Assembly: GCA_026874595.1 (NCBI GenBank)
Contig: CM049310.1
Location: 37,401,558 to 37,465,557 of the forward strand
DNA length: 64,000 nt
Direction of reading: 5' to 3'
Source of the DNA: Sipunculus nudus
Lineage: Eukaryota > Annelida > Sipuncula > Golfingiida > Sipunculidae
Shown here: positions 1-10,049 of the stretch, one piece after another
How the letters are laid out: each line of letters opens with the position of its first letter
How positions within the stretch are numbered: position 1 is the stretch's first letter
Program-made: the position numbers and the translations under genes
Notes under the pieces: generated by a model
Seen by the model: the letters and a program-made list of their open reading frames with translations, nothing else
Databases searched by the model: none
Told to the model about the DNA's origin: nothing

Positions 1-1999
1 TTTATTTATCATGCAGTGTGTATACATATATATATTTTTTTAAAGAAATATTAATATATATATATATATTTATTGATAATTAAATATTTACTTATATATT
101 TATTCAGTTCATATTATTTATATTTATTCGTATATAAATTCAGCTGAACATGTATTTACATTGACTGTCTATGTGAAAAATTTCAAATATATTACAAATA
201 ATTATTAGGTTTTAAAAAATATGGTATTATTTTTCCAGTATATATTAATTCTATATCCGGTTTAGAAATGTAATAGTTCAAATGCCTAATATAACAGGAT
301 CATAATATTTACATATATGTAATATATATATTTAGTGACTTGTAGTAAAGAATCACAGTAAGATTGCAAGATAAAAAATCATAAGGACCTATTGCATCAT
401 TATGTGTTATTACTTCGGCTTATATCGTGGGAAATATATGTACTCACATACCCATTTTTCACCATTTAATTTCAAACTGTATTTAAAAAGAAATTAAAAG
501 GAAAATACTTAAGAATATTCGATTGCGATCTCGTATAGGCGCGTTTAAAATACAATTAAGCCAAATCACAAATCACCATCTCGGTAAGGCGAATGTAAAA
601 TCCTCCTAGATCTTATTCACTAGTTATCCAGGTTCTGTCTAATTAATACAAATACAAATATTTATTTCTCTAGCACACCTTTTACAGTATGCAATAACTT
701 TCCTAAGGCGCTTTAAAAATGTATGTTGATACTGAAAGTAAGTTAAAGACATACAGTCGAGCCAACTTTGTGTCATATCGGTAAATAGAAAATCCCGTTT
801 ATTGTCATATAAATCTGAAATCCCAAACTATTTCCTATATATAAATGATAAATCTGGCCGTTTAACATCATAAAATATTGTCATTATCCCTTTTGTTGTC
901 ATGCTTGGAACCCTTGGCAGTGACACCAGTTCGCAGTTAATATCACACCAAACGCCAACACGGCGATCAACGAGGCCAAGAGCCTGTAATCGGTCATGCG
1001 TATCAAACGATCACATCTTCCACCTGTGTGCGGCAGGCAAGTGCAGTGATGTATGCGGGTCAATTCCTTCCACTTGGCTAATTAACGTATTAAGATAACA
1101 CTGTAATCCAGATCATTGCATTTCTTCCTACGTTAGCAAGGGCGATTTTTGCGATCACATGTTATACATAATGATATCTGGCCCATTGCAAGGCCGTGGT
1201 TTACACCTCGGTGATGTTGCGTCGAGTTGATATGAAGCACGAGCGGTAAACGTTGCGTAAGGCTGGAAATCAGTCTTTTTGGAGCACCCTCTCCAAAATC
1301 TCAATCGCAGCGAAATGTTGAATGCTAGAATGTTGACAATTGCATAATGATGCCCGCTCTCCGAACAGTCCTATCATAAAGGCGACCATCGAAGTTTGAG
1401 CTATTAAAAGGATATCCGGAAAATAAGGCGCAATAGTCGGGGAAAGTATTATCTAGTCAAATAGTTAGCCTACGCATAATGTTTGATCTGTGCCGCATAT
1501 TTCCAAACATTTGACCTCATGACCCAGACGCTACGTCTCTTTCTGTTGGCGAGTCCGATTTTTGTCAGTTATGTACTAAGAAATGATAAGAATATCACAG
1601 TCACATATCATTTAAAAAGGCACCCATTGTTTTTTTCCAGTAAATTCATATTTTCAAAGTTTTTAAGTCTCTGTGGGAGAGCGTTCGGAAGCATTTGACC
1701 TGCAATACTAATAGAACCCTTTGATGTTATGGCTAATTTGCTTCCAAGAACTGGGAGATTTCCATTCCTTTCTGAGCGAAGAGATATACTGTGGTTAGTC
1801 TCATTGACTTATTTTAATTACTCTTGAGAAGATCCTTTTAAACATTGAACAAGAACAGTTATCATTTTAAATTGAATTATTTCATTAACTCTCAACCAAT
1901 GGAAACGTTTCATAAATCCACGTATTCTGTTATACTTTCTGAGGCAGTATGTCACCCTGCATGCCATAGTTTGAATTTTTATGTAACCTATTCAGCTCC
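1..1999. other. Intergenic, no gene recognised
   Basis: AT-rich sequence with short TA runs. Only very short open frames are present and none resembles a known family. Around 500-720 the motif AAGGCG followed by TTTAAAA or similar recurs three times, which suggests a degraded repeat, but no element boundary is visible. Confidence 0.5.
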
Positions 2000-2755
2000 G
2001 ACCGAGTTATTCCCAGAAGTAGAGACTAACAATTGTCCAGTTTTTACATAACGTGCTTGAACCAAGGAGTAGAGACTTACAATAGTCCGGTTTTGACATA
2101 ACCAATGCTTGAACCCAGAAGTTGAGAGTAACAACAGTCCAGTTTTGACATAACCAGACTGTTACGGAAAAAAATTTTAGGGGAAAAATACCGGGTCGAT
2201 CCGGGATTCGATCCCATGTGGGTGCCGCACAAGTCCGGCGTACCAAACGCTTTGCTAGAAAAGCAAGCTTCACTAGTGAGACAGTTCGGTCCACTTGTAT
2301 GTAACCCCGTAACAAGATCTTGAACCAGGAAGTTGAGATTTGCACTAATCCTAGTTTTAACATAACCAGTGCTTAGACCGAGAAGAAGAGAGCTACAGTA
2401 GTCCAGTTTTAAAATAACCAATGCGTACCCCAGAAGCAGAGAGTTAAAATAGTCCAGTTTAGACATAACCAATGCTTAAACCCTGAAATAGTGAGTTACA
2501 ATTATCCAGTTTAGACATAACCAATGCTTAAACCCTGAAATAGTGTGTTACAATAATCCAGTTTAGACAAAACCAATGGTTGAACCCAGAAGTACAGATA
2601 TACAATGGTCCAATTTTGATATAACCAAAATTCTTGATCCCAGAAGTAGTGAGTTACAATAGTCCACTTTTGACATAACCAGTGCTTTTACCCCGACTTC
2701 GAGAGTTACAATAGTCCAGTTTGGACAACCATTACTTGAACAAGGGTTTTTTGTT
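2000..2755. repeat. Minisatellite, degenerate unit of about 55-65 bp
   Basis: About a dozen imperfect copies of a unit built on AGAAGTAGAGAGTTACAATA, then GTCCAGTTTTGACATAACCA, then ATGCTTGAACCC. Units drift in sequence and length and become most regular around 2430-2720. The array is interrupted at 2160-2314 by an inserted tRNA-like element. The open frames on the minus strand here are by-products of the repeat and are not genes. Confidence 0.9.
2160..2314 (-). mobile_element. Short tRNA-like element with terminal inverted repeats
   Basis: A 155-bp insert breaks the minisatellite. It begins TGTTACGG and ends CCGTAACA, an 8-bp terminal inverted repeat. On the minus strand it contains an A-box-like stretch (TAGCAAAGCG) and, about 40 bp on, a B-box-like stretch (GGATCGAATCCC), as in tRNA-derived SINEs. 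A clear target-site duplication was not found. It could be a SINE whose ends happen to be complementary, or a MITE that captured a tRNA-like core. Confidence 0.65.
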
Positions 2756-3149
2756 GTTGGTAAATCAAAGTTCTTCCTTATTGATGATATTTTTTTAAGT
2801 TCAAAATGAACACTGCTACAGCTCCTGCCTCCGTAAACCTTGTTGTACGAACCTTGTTGATCGAAGTTTTAAGTCTAGATTACGAGCAAATTCACTTGTT
2901 TATCCCCTATGAATATTTACGGAGAGTAAATAACTTAAGTATGAATGTAGACATCCAGAGTACGCATGTTTTTATGGGAATACCAATTTTGGTTTCCTAA
3001 CTAAAAACATTTGAAATTAAAGTCGAGTGTGGATAAGGGTAATCGAACTGTGTTTCAGTATTTTCTTTACGATTAGTTTACCCTTTTTTTGGAGGGAGGT
3101 AACCGCCTCTATTTTTTAATGCTGACTTATCTAATTCTTAACCTAAGTA

Positions 3150-3512
3150 TGTACATCTGCAGGGTTTCCATTTCGGTTTGGGGCTGCTTGACAGGGCGGC
3201 AGCACGCGCATCCTATCATTTTTATTTTGTATCCTGGTGTCACCCAGGCCCGGTTTCTACCGCACCTGCGGGTCTTGGGTGTGTAATCATCCCCATTGCA
3301 GGGCCATAACACCGAGGAACCCCCAAAGACGCACTCGTTTGTGAGTGATACACGGCTGTGGGGCACAACCTTCCCATTAAGCCTACAGAGCGCTCACCCT
3401 GGGTGGGAGCCGACCGTGAAAAACCTCACCGCCTCGGCTGAGTATCGAACACACGATCTCCTGGATTTGAGTCCTGCGCTCTTCCCCGGAGCCACAGAAG
3501 CCGGCTACGATT
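3150..3512 (-). mobile_element. SINE-like repeat, family B, copy 1
   Basis: This block shares colinear, moderately conserved sequence with 53985-54305 in the same orientation. Shared landmarks are a GGGTTTCC/GGGTTCCG start, GGTGTGTAATCAT or GGTGTGTCACC, GTTTGTGAGTGA, GCTCACCCTGG, and a tRNA-like B box read on the minus strand (the plus strand has TATCGAACACACGATCTCC). It lies just left of duplicated block alpha and is not part of a host gene. The open frames across it are incidental. Confidence 0.7.
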
Positions 3513-4099
3513 TGTTTACCCTTGACCTGTTGACATATAATAATAAATGATATTTAAAAATACAAAGTCGAACCGTTCGGAAATGTCGAAAAAAAACGCA
3601 TTTGCCGTCTTGCATATGTTTAACATCATTTTTATTCATGCTATATTGCATGATTAAAATAAGTTTTATGGAAAAATTTGCATGTTTTTATTCTAAATAT
3701 AGGTAAAAAGAAATTTGCCCACATTAGACTTTTTTTTAATCTTAAACTGTGACCTTTTAGATCTAATGCCTCATAGGGAACTTGGTGATTCTTGAACCTT
3801 GAACCATGGTAATACTTTCTAGCTACGTTACCACCCATGAACAAATTCGCCATCTAAACTCTGTAAAAACACATTCTAGGGTTTTGCCCGCTCGACCAAT
3901 GAGTCTCGCGCCAGATAGTCTTGATGGTATATTTGGTGGTTATTTTTGCCCCGAATACGCATTTTTCAATAAACGTCATGCTTAATTAGAAACACGCTTT
4001 GTTTAAACACTGGGTTAAAACAGTGTCTGAAAAAATAAACGCCAAGACGTCAAGGAAATACGGTATTCGTTTTTAATATTTCAAGTTAGCCGATACGAC

Positions 4100-5700
4100 T
4101 AAATCGTCTGATAGTGTCCAAATAGCATGTGAGTTATAATGGCAGAGACAATTACATTTATTCAGACAATAAAATAATTAGATCGGTAACATTTATGTAA
4201 CAATATACTGATTTCAACGACACATTTACGAATAGCACCAAATGTTAGAAAAAGCGTCTCTAATGTCTAAAAAGTGTAATAAGAAATGAAAAAAATGTGA
4301 TACCGACTTTTGTCAGCAACTCTTGAAGTTATTGAATTTAATATTTCAGAGAAAGAAAGATATAAATTAAGATTAATGACTTAAATTGTTCGAAGTATTT
4401 ATTTGATTCTATTACTCTCAGTAAAATAGGTGGTTGTTTTAGTGGATGCTGTGGATTGTAGTTGAGAATTGCATTTATTATATTTGAAAACTTTGATATA
4501 TATACCATAGCTTTTATTCACGGTCATATTCAGATCTTTTTCCTAATAAGATCTGATTAAAGGTTTATATTTCTCTAAGATTCCAACAATTGACGTACTT
4601 TCGTACTTCGACAGGATACGCAAGACAGACTGAATGAGATGAACATTTCCAACACAGTATACCATTCAGAACACCTGGGCCGACCTTTGCCGATCAGGCC
4701 TCCAGTGTATGTTTGGCATCAGTGATACAAAAAAATGTGGAATCGTTCGCCCGAAATACACCGTTGCCTGATAACACCCTTTCTCCATTGGACAAAGAAT
4801 CAGCCAAATGAGAGCTTGCGTCCCGGTGTATTCAAACCAACGAGAGCAGGTGTCGCATGTTCAAAACTTTGGCTGGATGTAAAATGCAATATCAGTGGTC
4901 TGATTACAATCGTGTACTCTGTGCGCAATCACTCCCCCACTCCACCTACCCAAACACAAACCCTAGCATAGAAAACAGCGGATATATACGAAAGGATGTC
5001 TAGGACGACTGCAAGGTATAACCGCTGCGTGTACCCAGGTGATTTAAGTATAGCAGCTTTTTTATTAAAAGCTCTTAATGGCAAGGAGAAACGGTCTTGA
5101 CCCAGATGAGTGTACCATCAACACAACGTCCTTTTGAGCCCTGATTCAATATATACCGATCCAAGGATTACGTCAATGCACTCAGCAAGCAAATATAAGA
5201 TGATTTGTACAAAGTCGAGTTAGCTAGGTAATGTCAACTAAGGATATCCATCGATGATATTTATATATGCTCGCTGGCGTTCGGTATTTTTTAGAAAGAA
5301 AATGGGCCTCAAAGGGTCATCTATATTAAATAGGCAGCACTCAATCACCGCTTAGACCTACAGTGACTGACCTATGCAATTACAGACCAGCACCTGATTA
5401 TACTTTAATGCTGAGCTGAACGAACATGATGAAGTTCTATAAATTTATCAGGAATTCGCGATAATATCGATATACCGAAATATCGGGATGCAGGTTTCTA
5501 ATATCGATATTTTCTTATATTTTGTTAAACATGCCTAAAATGATATATTGGTAGTATAAATAATTTTTTTACAAATTTGCACATAGAGTTTGATAGTGGA
5601 GTATGATTTGTACGATATATTAAAATAAATATTTACATCACTGATACACTTAATTTCTCAGAAATTGTTCTGAATTCACCTACAATTTACCAGGAAAGAC
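4100..5700. other. Non-coding part of block alpha
   Basis: No gene is recognised. The short open frame at 4735-4971 has no family features. Around 5450-5520 there is a run of short palindromic ATCGAT/CGATAT words that is partly echoed in block beta near 33840-33880. Confidence 0.5.
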
Positions 5701-6039
5701 AACACTAAAGAATTCTGTTTACGAAGAAATTGTTCAGGCTAAAGGACAATGCAGAAAATGTTTGACTATATTTACTATAACTATTTTTAATTATTTAGTC
5801 GGGTAGGTTAAATGAATATACTTATGTTGTACAATGATGATGAGACTGTTATGTAAGTGTGAATCTGTTGGGTAGGCAAAACCTAATACATTCAAAAGTC
5901 CGAATAGTCAGTTGGTTTAACGGAATTACTTTTCTAAAAAATTAGGCAAGAAAACGAGGATATCACCACACACAGGCTGCTTGTTTCTTATGCCAATATG
6001 TTTATAACATGTGAGTGCCCGCCAAAATAGTAAAAACAA

Positions 6040-6215
6040 ATTCAACAAGGGCATCTGGCAGCAAGTCAGATAAGTCAGAGCATTTAAACCCTCTTTCTGA
6101 AGCAGAACAAAGTTATTATTGTGACTATCATGTTCAGTATGAAATTGTCTTTACTCAGCTAAGTCTCGGTATCAGTTGCTTATACAAATACCTACATGTA
6201 TTTCCATTGAAAGTT
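6040..6215 (+). pseudogene. 3' remnant of a non-LTR retrotransposon
   Basis: The translation contains NPLSEAEQSYYCDYHVQYEI. This matches, at both protein and DNA level, the 3' end of the minus-strand non-LTR fossil at 19547-19660 (NPASPAKQSCYRDYQRQHEI). Only this terminal piece remains here. Its downstream flank (6230-6540) also matches the flank of the other copy, so the LINE tail was probably present before the blocks were duplicated. Confidence 0.6.
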
Positions 6216-6679
6216 TGATACTCTTTAAATCAATGTAAAGAGGAAGAGGAAAGCGACCTGCTTTCAGCAACTAGTTTATTGCATTGACGTATTTCAGCTA
6301 AATGCTCTTGTAATCTTAAACCAGCCAGTACATAATTCAAATAGAGCAATCGACAAAAACTCATGAAAATGATTTTAAATATTCGTGTAGTTCAATTAAG
6401 CATTTCTTATGCAAACATGTTATTTATTACATTTTCGGTACACATCGTTAAATTGCCAGCTGATTGTTCGTGTTTCACCATTTCTCTGGTCTGTGTTATA
6501 CATACTAATGTGAAACTAAGAAAATTATGATCTCCTTAGCCATGGTTAAGTCGCAAAGTTCGACTCATTAACATTATATTAACGTAATTTTTATTTGGGT
6601 ATGGGGGGAATGTCAATCTGAGTTTACTTGTATATCGTGTCTGTTTAGCAATATTTGTCTATATATGTATATTCGCTGA

Positions 6680-6723
<44 letters not shown>
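6680..6723. repeat. (TA)n microsatellite
   Basis: About 22 TA units. It lies at the point where homology with block beta stops on the left side of the Penelope-like insertion. Confidence 0.95.
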
Positions 6724-6726
<3 letters not shown>

Positions 6727-6950
6727 CACATAGTCATCGGTCTTTGCAAAAACTGATGGCAGAGTGCTCGATGGCTGATCAGAGAGCATTTCTAGGTTAT
6801 GTAGGATGTATTAAACTTAGTTTTTTAAGGCATTCCCTTATTTTTTTTTTCGTACTACATGCACAGGCCGTGTGGCACTCTTCAGATGATGTAGCCTTAT
6901 AGTGTAAGTTGCTGTGAATCTCAGTTGCGGGGTTCTTTGTTTATTGTAAG

Positions 6951-7063
6951 GTCACTATTTTCAGGGTCAGCTGTACAGAATCATTAATCTTTTTTAAGGG
7001 CCGGCTTCTGGTTTTGTCACCGAGAACGAGTGCTGGCGGTTGAGTTTAAGGTAACCCGTGATT
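6951..7063 (+). repeat. Left inverted terminal repeat of the Penelope-like element
   Basis: Pairs with the reverse complement of 9308-9420. Shared blocks include CAGGGTCA followed by CTGTACA, GGGCCGGC, GTTTTGTCAC, TGCTGG and AAGGTAACCCG. By eye, identity is about three quarters over the whole length. Confidence 0.8.
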
Positions 7064-7257
7064 ACCAATGAGCCTCGGTGCTAAGCTGTTTGTTGAAGCT
7101 TGTTTTTTTGTTGTTAAGGGTTCCGCAGTAAAAATTTATTTGTTGGTTTGCATAACGTTTTCAGTTCATTTGTTTAGATTTGCAAGTTGGGTTTGGCAGG
7201 TAAGGAAGTATTTTTCTACACTCTTTTTATGTTGACCACTCTGCAACGACTACTGAT

Positions 7258-8230
7258 GTGGAACCAACAGGTTTTGACTACTCCATCAAAAACATTCCGC
7301 TGCCTCATAAAAAAGATTACAACAGAAAACTCATAGAGGAAAGAGAACACCTCTGGAAACGCTTGAGTTGGAAAGCCTACTTATATGTGAATCCAGAGAC
7401 CAAGCAAGTTTGCAGGATCAAGACGGAAAATTTGGATCTAATTCTAGAAAGACACCACCGACTGTACCAGAAATATAAACTTTTGAAGACATACTGTCAA
7501 AAATTATTAAAACTATTAAATTCCACAAAATTAATTGCCGTTTCCAGAAACTACTATCAGCCGACATCAACAAGAAAATAAAAAATGTTGAAGAACTCCT
7601 CATACCCGAAGATAAAACCAACAACTTCATCGAACTAGGGACCTATTGTAGAAGAACATCACAAAACGTACATAAAGGGGTCAAACAGTCATCCACACTA
7701 TTGAGAAAGAATCTGAGCACATTACAAAACAGTTAAAGCTAGACGACATAATTAACACAACAGCGAAACATGAAACATTCCTAACACTGAAAGACTACAA
7801 GCAAAATTTCGCCAATTATCCAACACGCCGGCTCATAAACCAATCAAAACCCGAAGTCCGGTAGATAAGCAAACAGCTATTAGACAAAATCAACAATACA
7901 GTCTTAAAACGTTCAGGCCTAACCCAGTGGAAAAACACGGCAGCTTTATTATCGTGGTTCAACATCATCAGGCAAAAGGAGAGATATTCCTTCATAACAT
8001 TTGATATTATAGATTTCTTTCCATCAATAACGGCCAACCTACTGGATGTCGCACTTGCCTTCGCGTCGAAATACGTAGGGATCACACCAGAGGAACGGAA
8101 AATCATCACACATGCAAAAAAGGCCTGCCTATACCACTCGGATGAACCATGGGGGAAAAGGACCACATCTGAATTATTCATCTTACAATGGGCAGTGATG
8201 ACGGCGCTGAATCCTATGAACTAGTCGGAC
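7258..8230 (+). pseudogene. Reverse transcriptase N-terminal half, Penelope-like, broken
   Basis: An open frame of about 107 codons (7258-7581) contains a Lys/Arg-rich RT N-terminal region (KRLSWKAYLYVNPETKQV). The frame then shifts, and RT sequence resumes around 7735-8215. There one reads TLKDYKQNFANYPTRRLINQ, an in-frame stop, TQWKNTAALLSWFN and the catalytic-Asp block FITFDIIDFFPSI (motif A-like), then GITPEERKIITHAKKACLYH. This order (motif A preceded by an RLI block and a QWKNT block) matches the RT of these elements. The gene is inactivated by at least one stop and several frameshifts. No host function is implied. Confidence 0.75.
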
Positions 8231-8259
8231 ATTCTTACTCTACGAAATCATTAAAAAAA

Positions 8260-8690
8260 AAAAAAAATGTTAGCCTATATAGGGGCGATTGTTTTGGCGT
8301 AATAGAAGCATCCCCCGCCAAATAGAGAACAAAAAAAAAGACATCAGTGCCATATTCAGGAGCCATGACCTGAAAATAACAATTGAATGCAAATATGATG
8401 AATATACGACGTCACATTAAATCCCTCGACTGGAAATACGCACCTTACAACAAGCCGAACAACACATCATTATGTGTACATAGCAAACCCAACCAACCGC
8501 AGAGAGTTATAAAGAACATTCAAGATTCCATAAATAATAGACTAAGAGAATTATCATGTAATGAAGAAACGTTCAACAAGGCAACACCCCCATACCAAGA
8601 AGCTCTCCTAAAAAGTGGATACAAGTACCAACTAAATTCACAACAAAAAACAGAAGGACAAAGTAGCCAGAAAAGAAAACAACTATGAAA
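8260..8690 (+). pseudogene. Reverse transcriptase C-terminal half, broken
   Basis: At 8268-8310 the translation LYRGDCFGVIEA stands where the YRDD-type catalytic box is expected, so the box appears mutated (D to G). From 8383 an open frame gives YAPYNKPNNTSLCVHSKPNQ and then FNKATPPYQEALLKSGYKYQ. These correspond to the thumb region that follows the catalytic box in these elements. The frame ends at a stop at 8686-8688, after which coding similarity continues in another frame (FNRNTIKISYSCM near 8805). Confidence 0.7.
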
Positions 8691-8751
8691 TATCATATGG
8701 TTCAATCCATAATACAGTAAAAATGTCGCCACCAATATCGGCCGTAATTTC

Positions 8752-9300
8752 TTGAAAAAGCCTGACGAAGAATCCCCCCCCCCAACTGTAATATACAAGC
8801 TGTTTAACCGCAACACAATCAAAATCAGCTACAGCTGCATGACCAACCCAAAGTGGACATGGATGGACGCAACAAAACTATCATCCCGAAGGAGAGCAAC
8901 ACAGCGGCAGCGAAATAATATAACTGTAGAAATCACGCAGGCGGCCCTATACCAGGACAATGCCTAACAGAGTCAGTGATAAATCAGGCGACAGTCAACA
9001 CTGAAGACAACAACGCAAACCAGGCATCAATAGGCTCAACACAGAACCAACCCCTTTAAAACTAGATATAATAACCACAAAACCTCATTCAGAAATGCAG
9101 CCAGCAAACAAAGTACAGAACTCAGTTAATTTTTTTTGGGAACTGAAAAACAGCAACGTGCACCACAACATAGCATGGAAAATCCTTAAACGTGCAAAAC
9201 CCTACTCTCTGGAAACAAACAGATGTAATTTGTGTCTCTAGGAAAAATACATTTTATGCCAACCCCACCTTCCAACTTTAAACAAACGAAAACAAAGGCG
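8752..9300 (+). pseudogene. GIY-YIG-like endonuclease region of the retroelement, broken
   Basis: Across frames the region reads PIPGQCLTESVINQATVNTE, a degenerate ASIGST, then RYNNHKTSFRNAA, STEL and NIAWKILKRAKPYSLETNRC, and ends LCQPHLPTLNKR. The Cys-rich linker, the N-H-K-S-F-R block and the terminal CNLC block are characteristic of the C-terminal endonuclease of these elements. The YIG triplet is degraded to SIG. It is non-functional in its present state. Confidence 0.65.
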
Positions 9301-9307
9301 CATTATT

Positions 9308-9420
9308 GATCTCGGGTTACCTTATACGCAACCCCCAGCAATCGGTCTTAGTGACAAAACTAGATGCCGGCCCATAACAAAGATAAACGAAATTGTACAG
9401 TTGACCCTGACCCCAGTGAC
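9308..9420 (+). repeat. Right inverted terminal repeat of the Penelope-like element
   Basis: Reverse complement of 6951-7063. It is followed directly by a (CA)n/(TA)n run (9419-9440), after which homology with block beta resumes. Confidence 0.8.
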
Positions 9421-9819
9421 ACACACACACACATATATATATGTTATTTTGTTATGCAGGACAGCATTTGCATTAGCCTTCACGTTTATTTTGTTATCCT
9501 TTTGAAATAAATATTTTTTAAATCAACCATACCCGTTACAAGAGAACAAGAATACAGACTTTACCCCCAAACGAAAAGAGTAATTTTAAGTGTGTCTTCT
9601 GCAGTAAAAAAATGAAACATGCAGAGTATGAAAAATTGTTAAGATATTACAAACAGTAAATAAACCTTGTGGACAATAAAATTAAAAATTAAACTGGAAA
9701 TTATAGCGGAGTTATAATATACATCCACTTTGGAAAACAAACAAACATAACCAAATATTCTTGGGACATAAATTGTATATAAACTATTTTAAATTACATA
9801 TGATATTGGCTCTTTTCAG

Positions 9820-10049
9820 GAGGCCCAATAGAAGTGGTTGAGCAGGATTTCAATCTGAAAAACCTACAAGACCAGTTTTCTGACATAAATGGTGGGCGAT
9901 GGCGACCGTCTTACTGTAGGGCGCGCCAACGTGTGGCAATTTTGGTAACTTACCGCGATAGGGAACATAACCTCGGGATCTTCCTAAACCACATGCATCC
10001 CTTTCTACAGCGACAGAAGCTTGACTACACAATATTTCTTATAGAACAG
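9820..10049 (+). CDS. B4GALT copy 1 exon E2 (230 bp)
   Basis: Acceptor TCTTTTCAG at 9811-9819; donor GTTGGT from 10050. Two bases complete a codon begun in the missing exon, then [37 protein letters not shown], and [18 protein letters not shown]. The Cys in SYCRAR corresponds to Cys176 of bovine B4GALT1. The exon ends in phase 0. Confidence 0.9.

Larger units (their letters stand above)
6951..9420 (+). mobile_element. Degenerate Penelope-like retroelement with inverted terminal repeats
   Basis: The body encodes, in several frames, a colinear reverse transcriptase followed by a GIY-YIG-like region, the architecture of Penelope-like elements. It is bounded by inverted repeats of about 113 bp (6951-7063 and 9308-9420). 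Block beta lacks the insertion: its corresponding sequence runs from TA-rich DNA near 32640 straight into the match for 9440 onwards. The element is dead, with multiple frameshifts and stops. The family call rests on RT features plus the GIY-YIG-like tail; the subfamily is not assigned. Confidence 0.75.

Noticed and set aside
2007-2472. Two overlapping minus-strand frames of 118 and 131 codons
   Set aside because: They translate the minisatellite; the repeated CQNWTVV/MSKLDY pattern comes from the DNA repeat.
3150-3512. tRNA gene suggested by B-box-like sequence
   Set aside because: No cloverleaf or matching A box at tRNA spacing; the block recurs at 53985 as a SINE-like repeat. The same reasoning applies to the B boxes in SINE family A.
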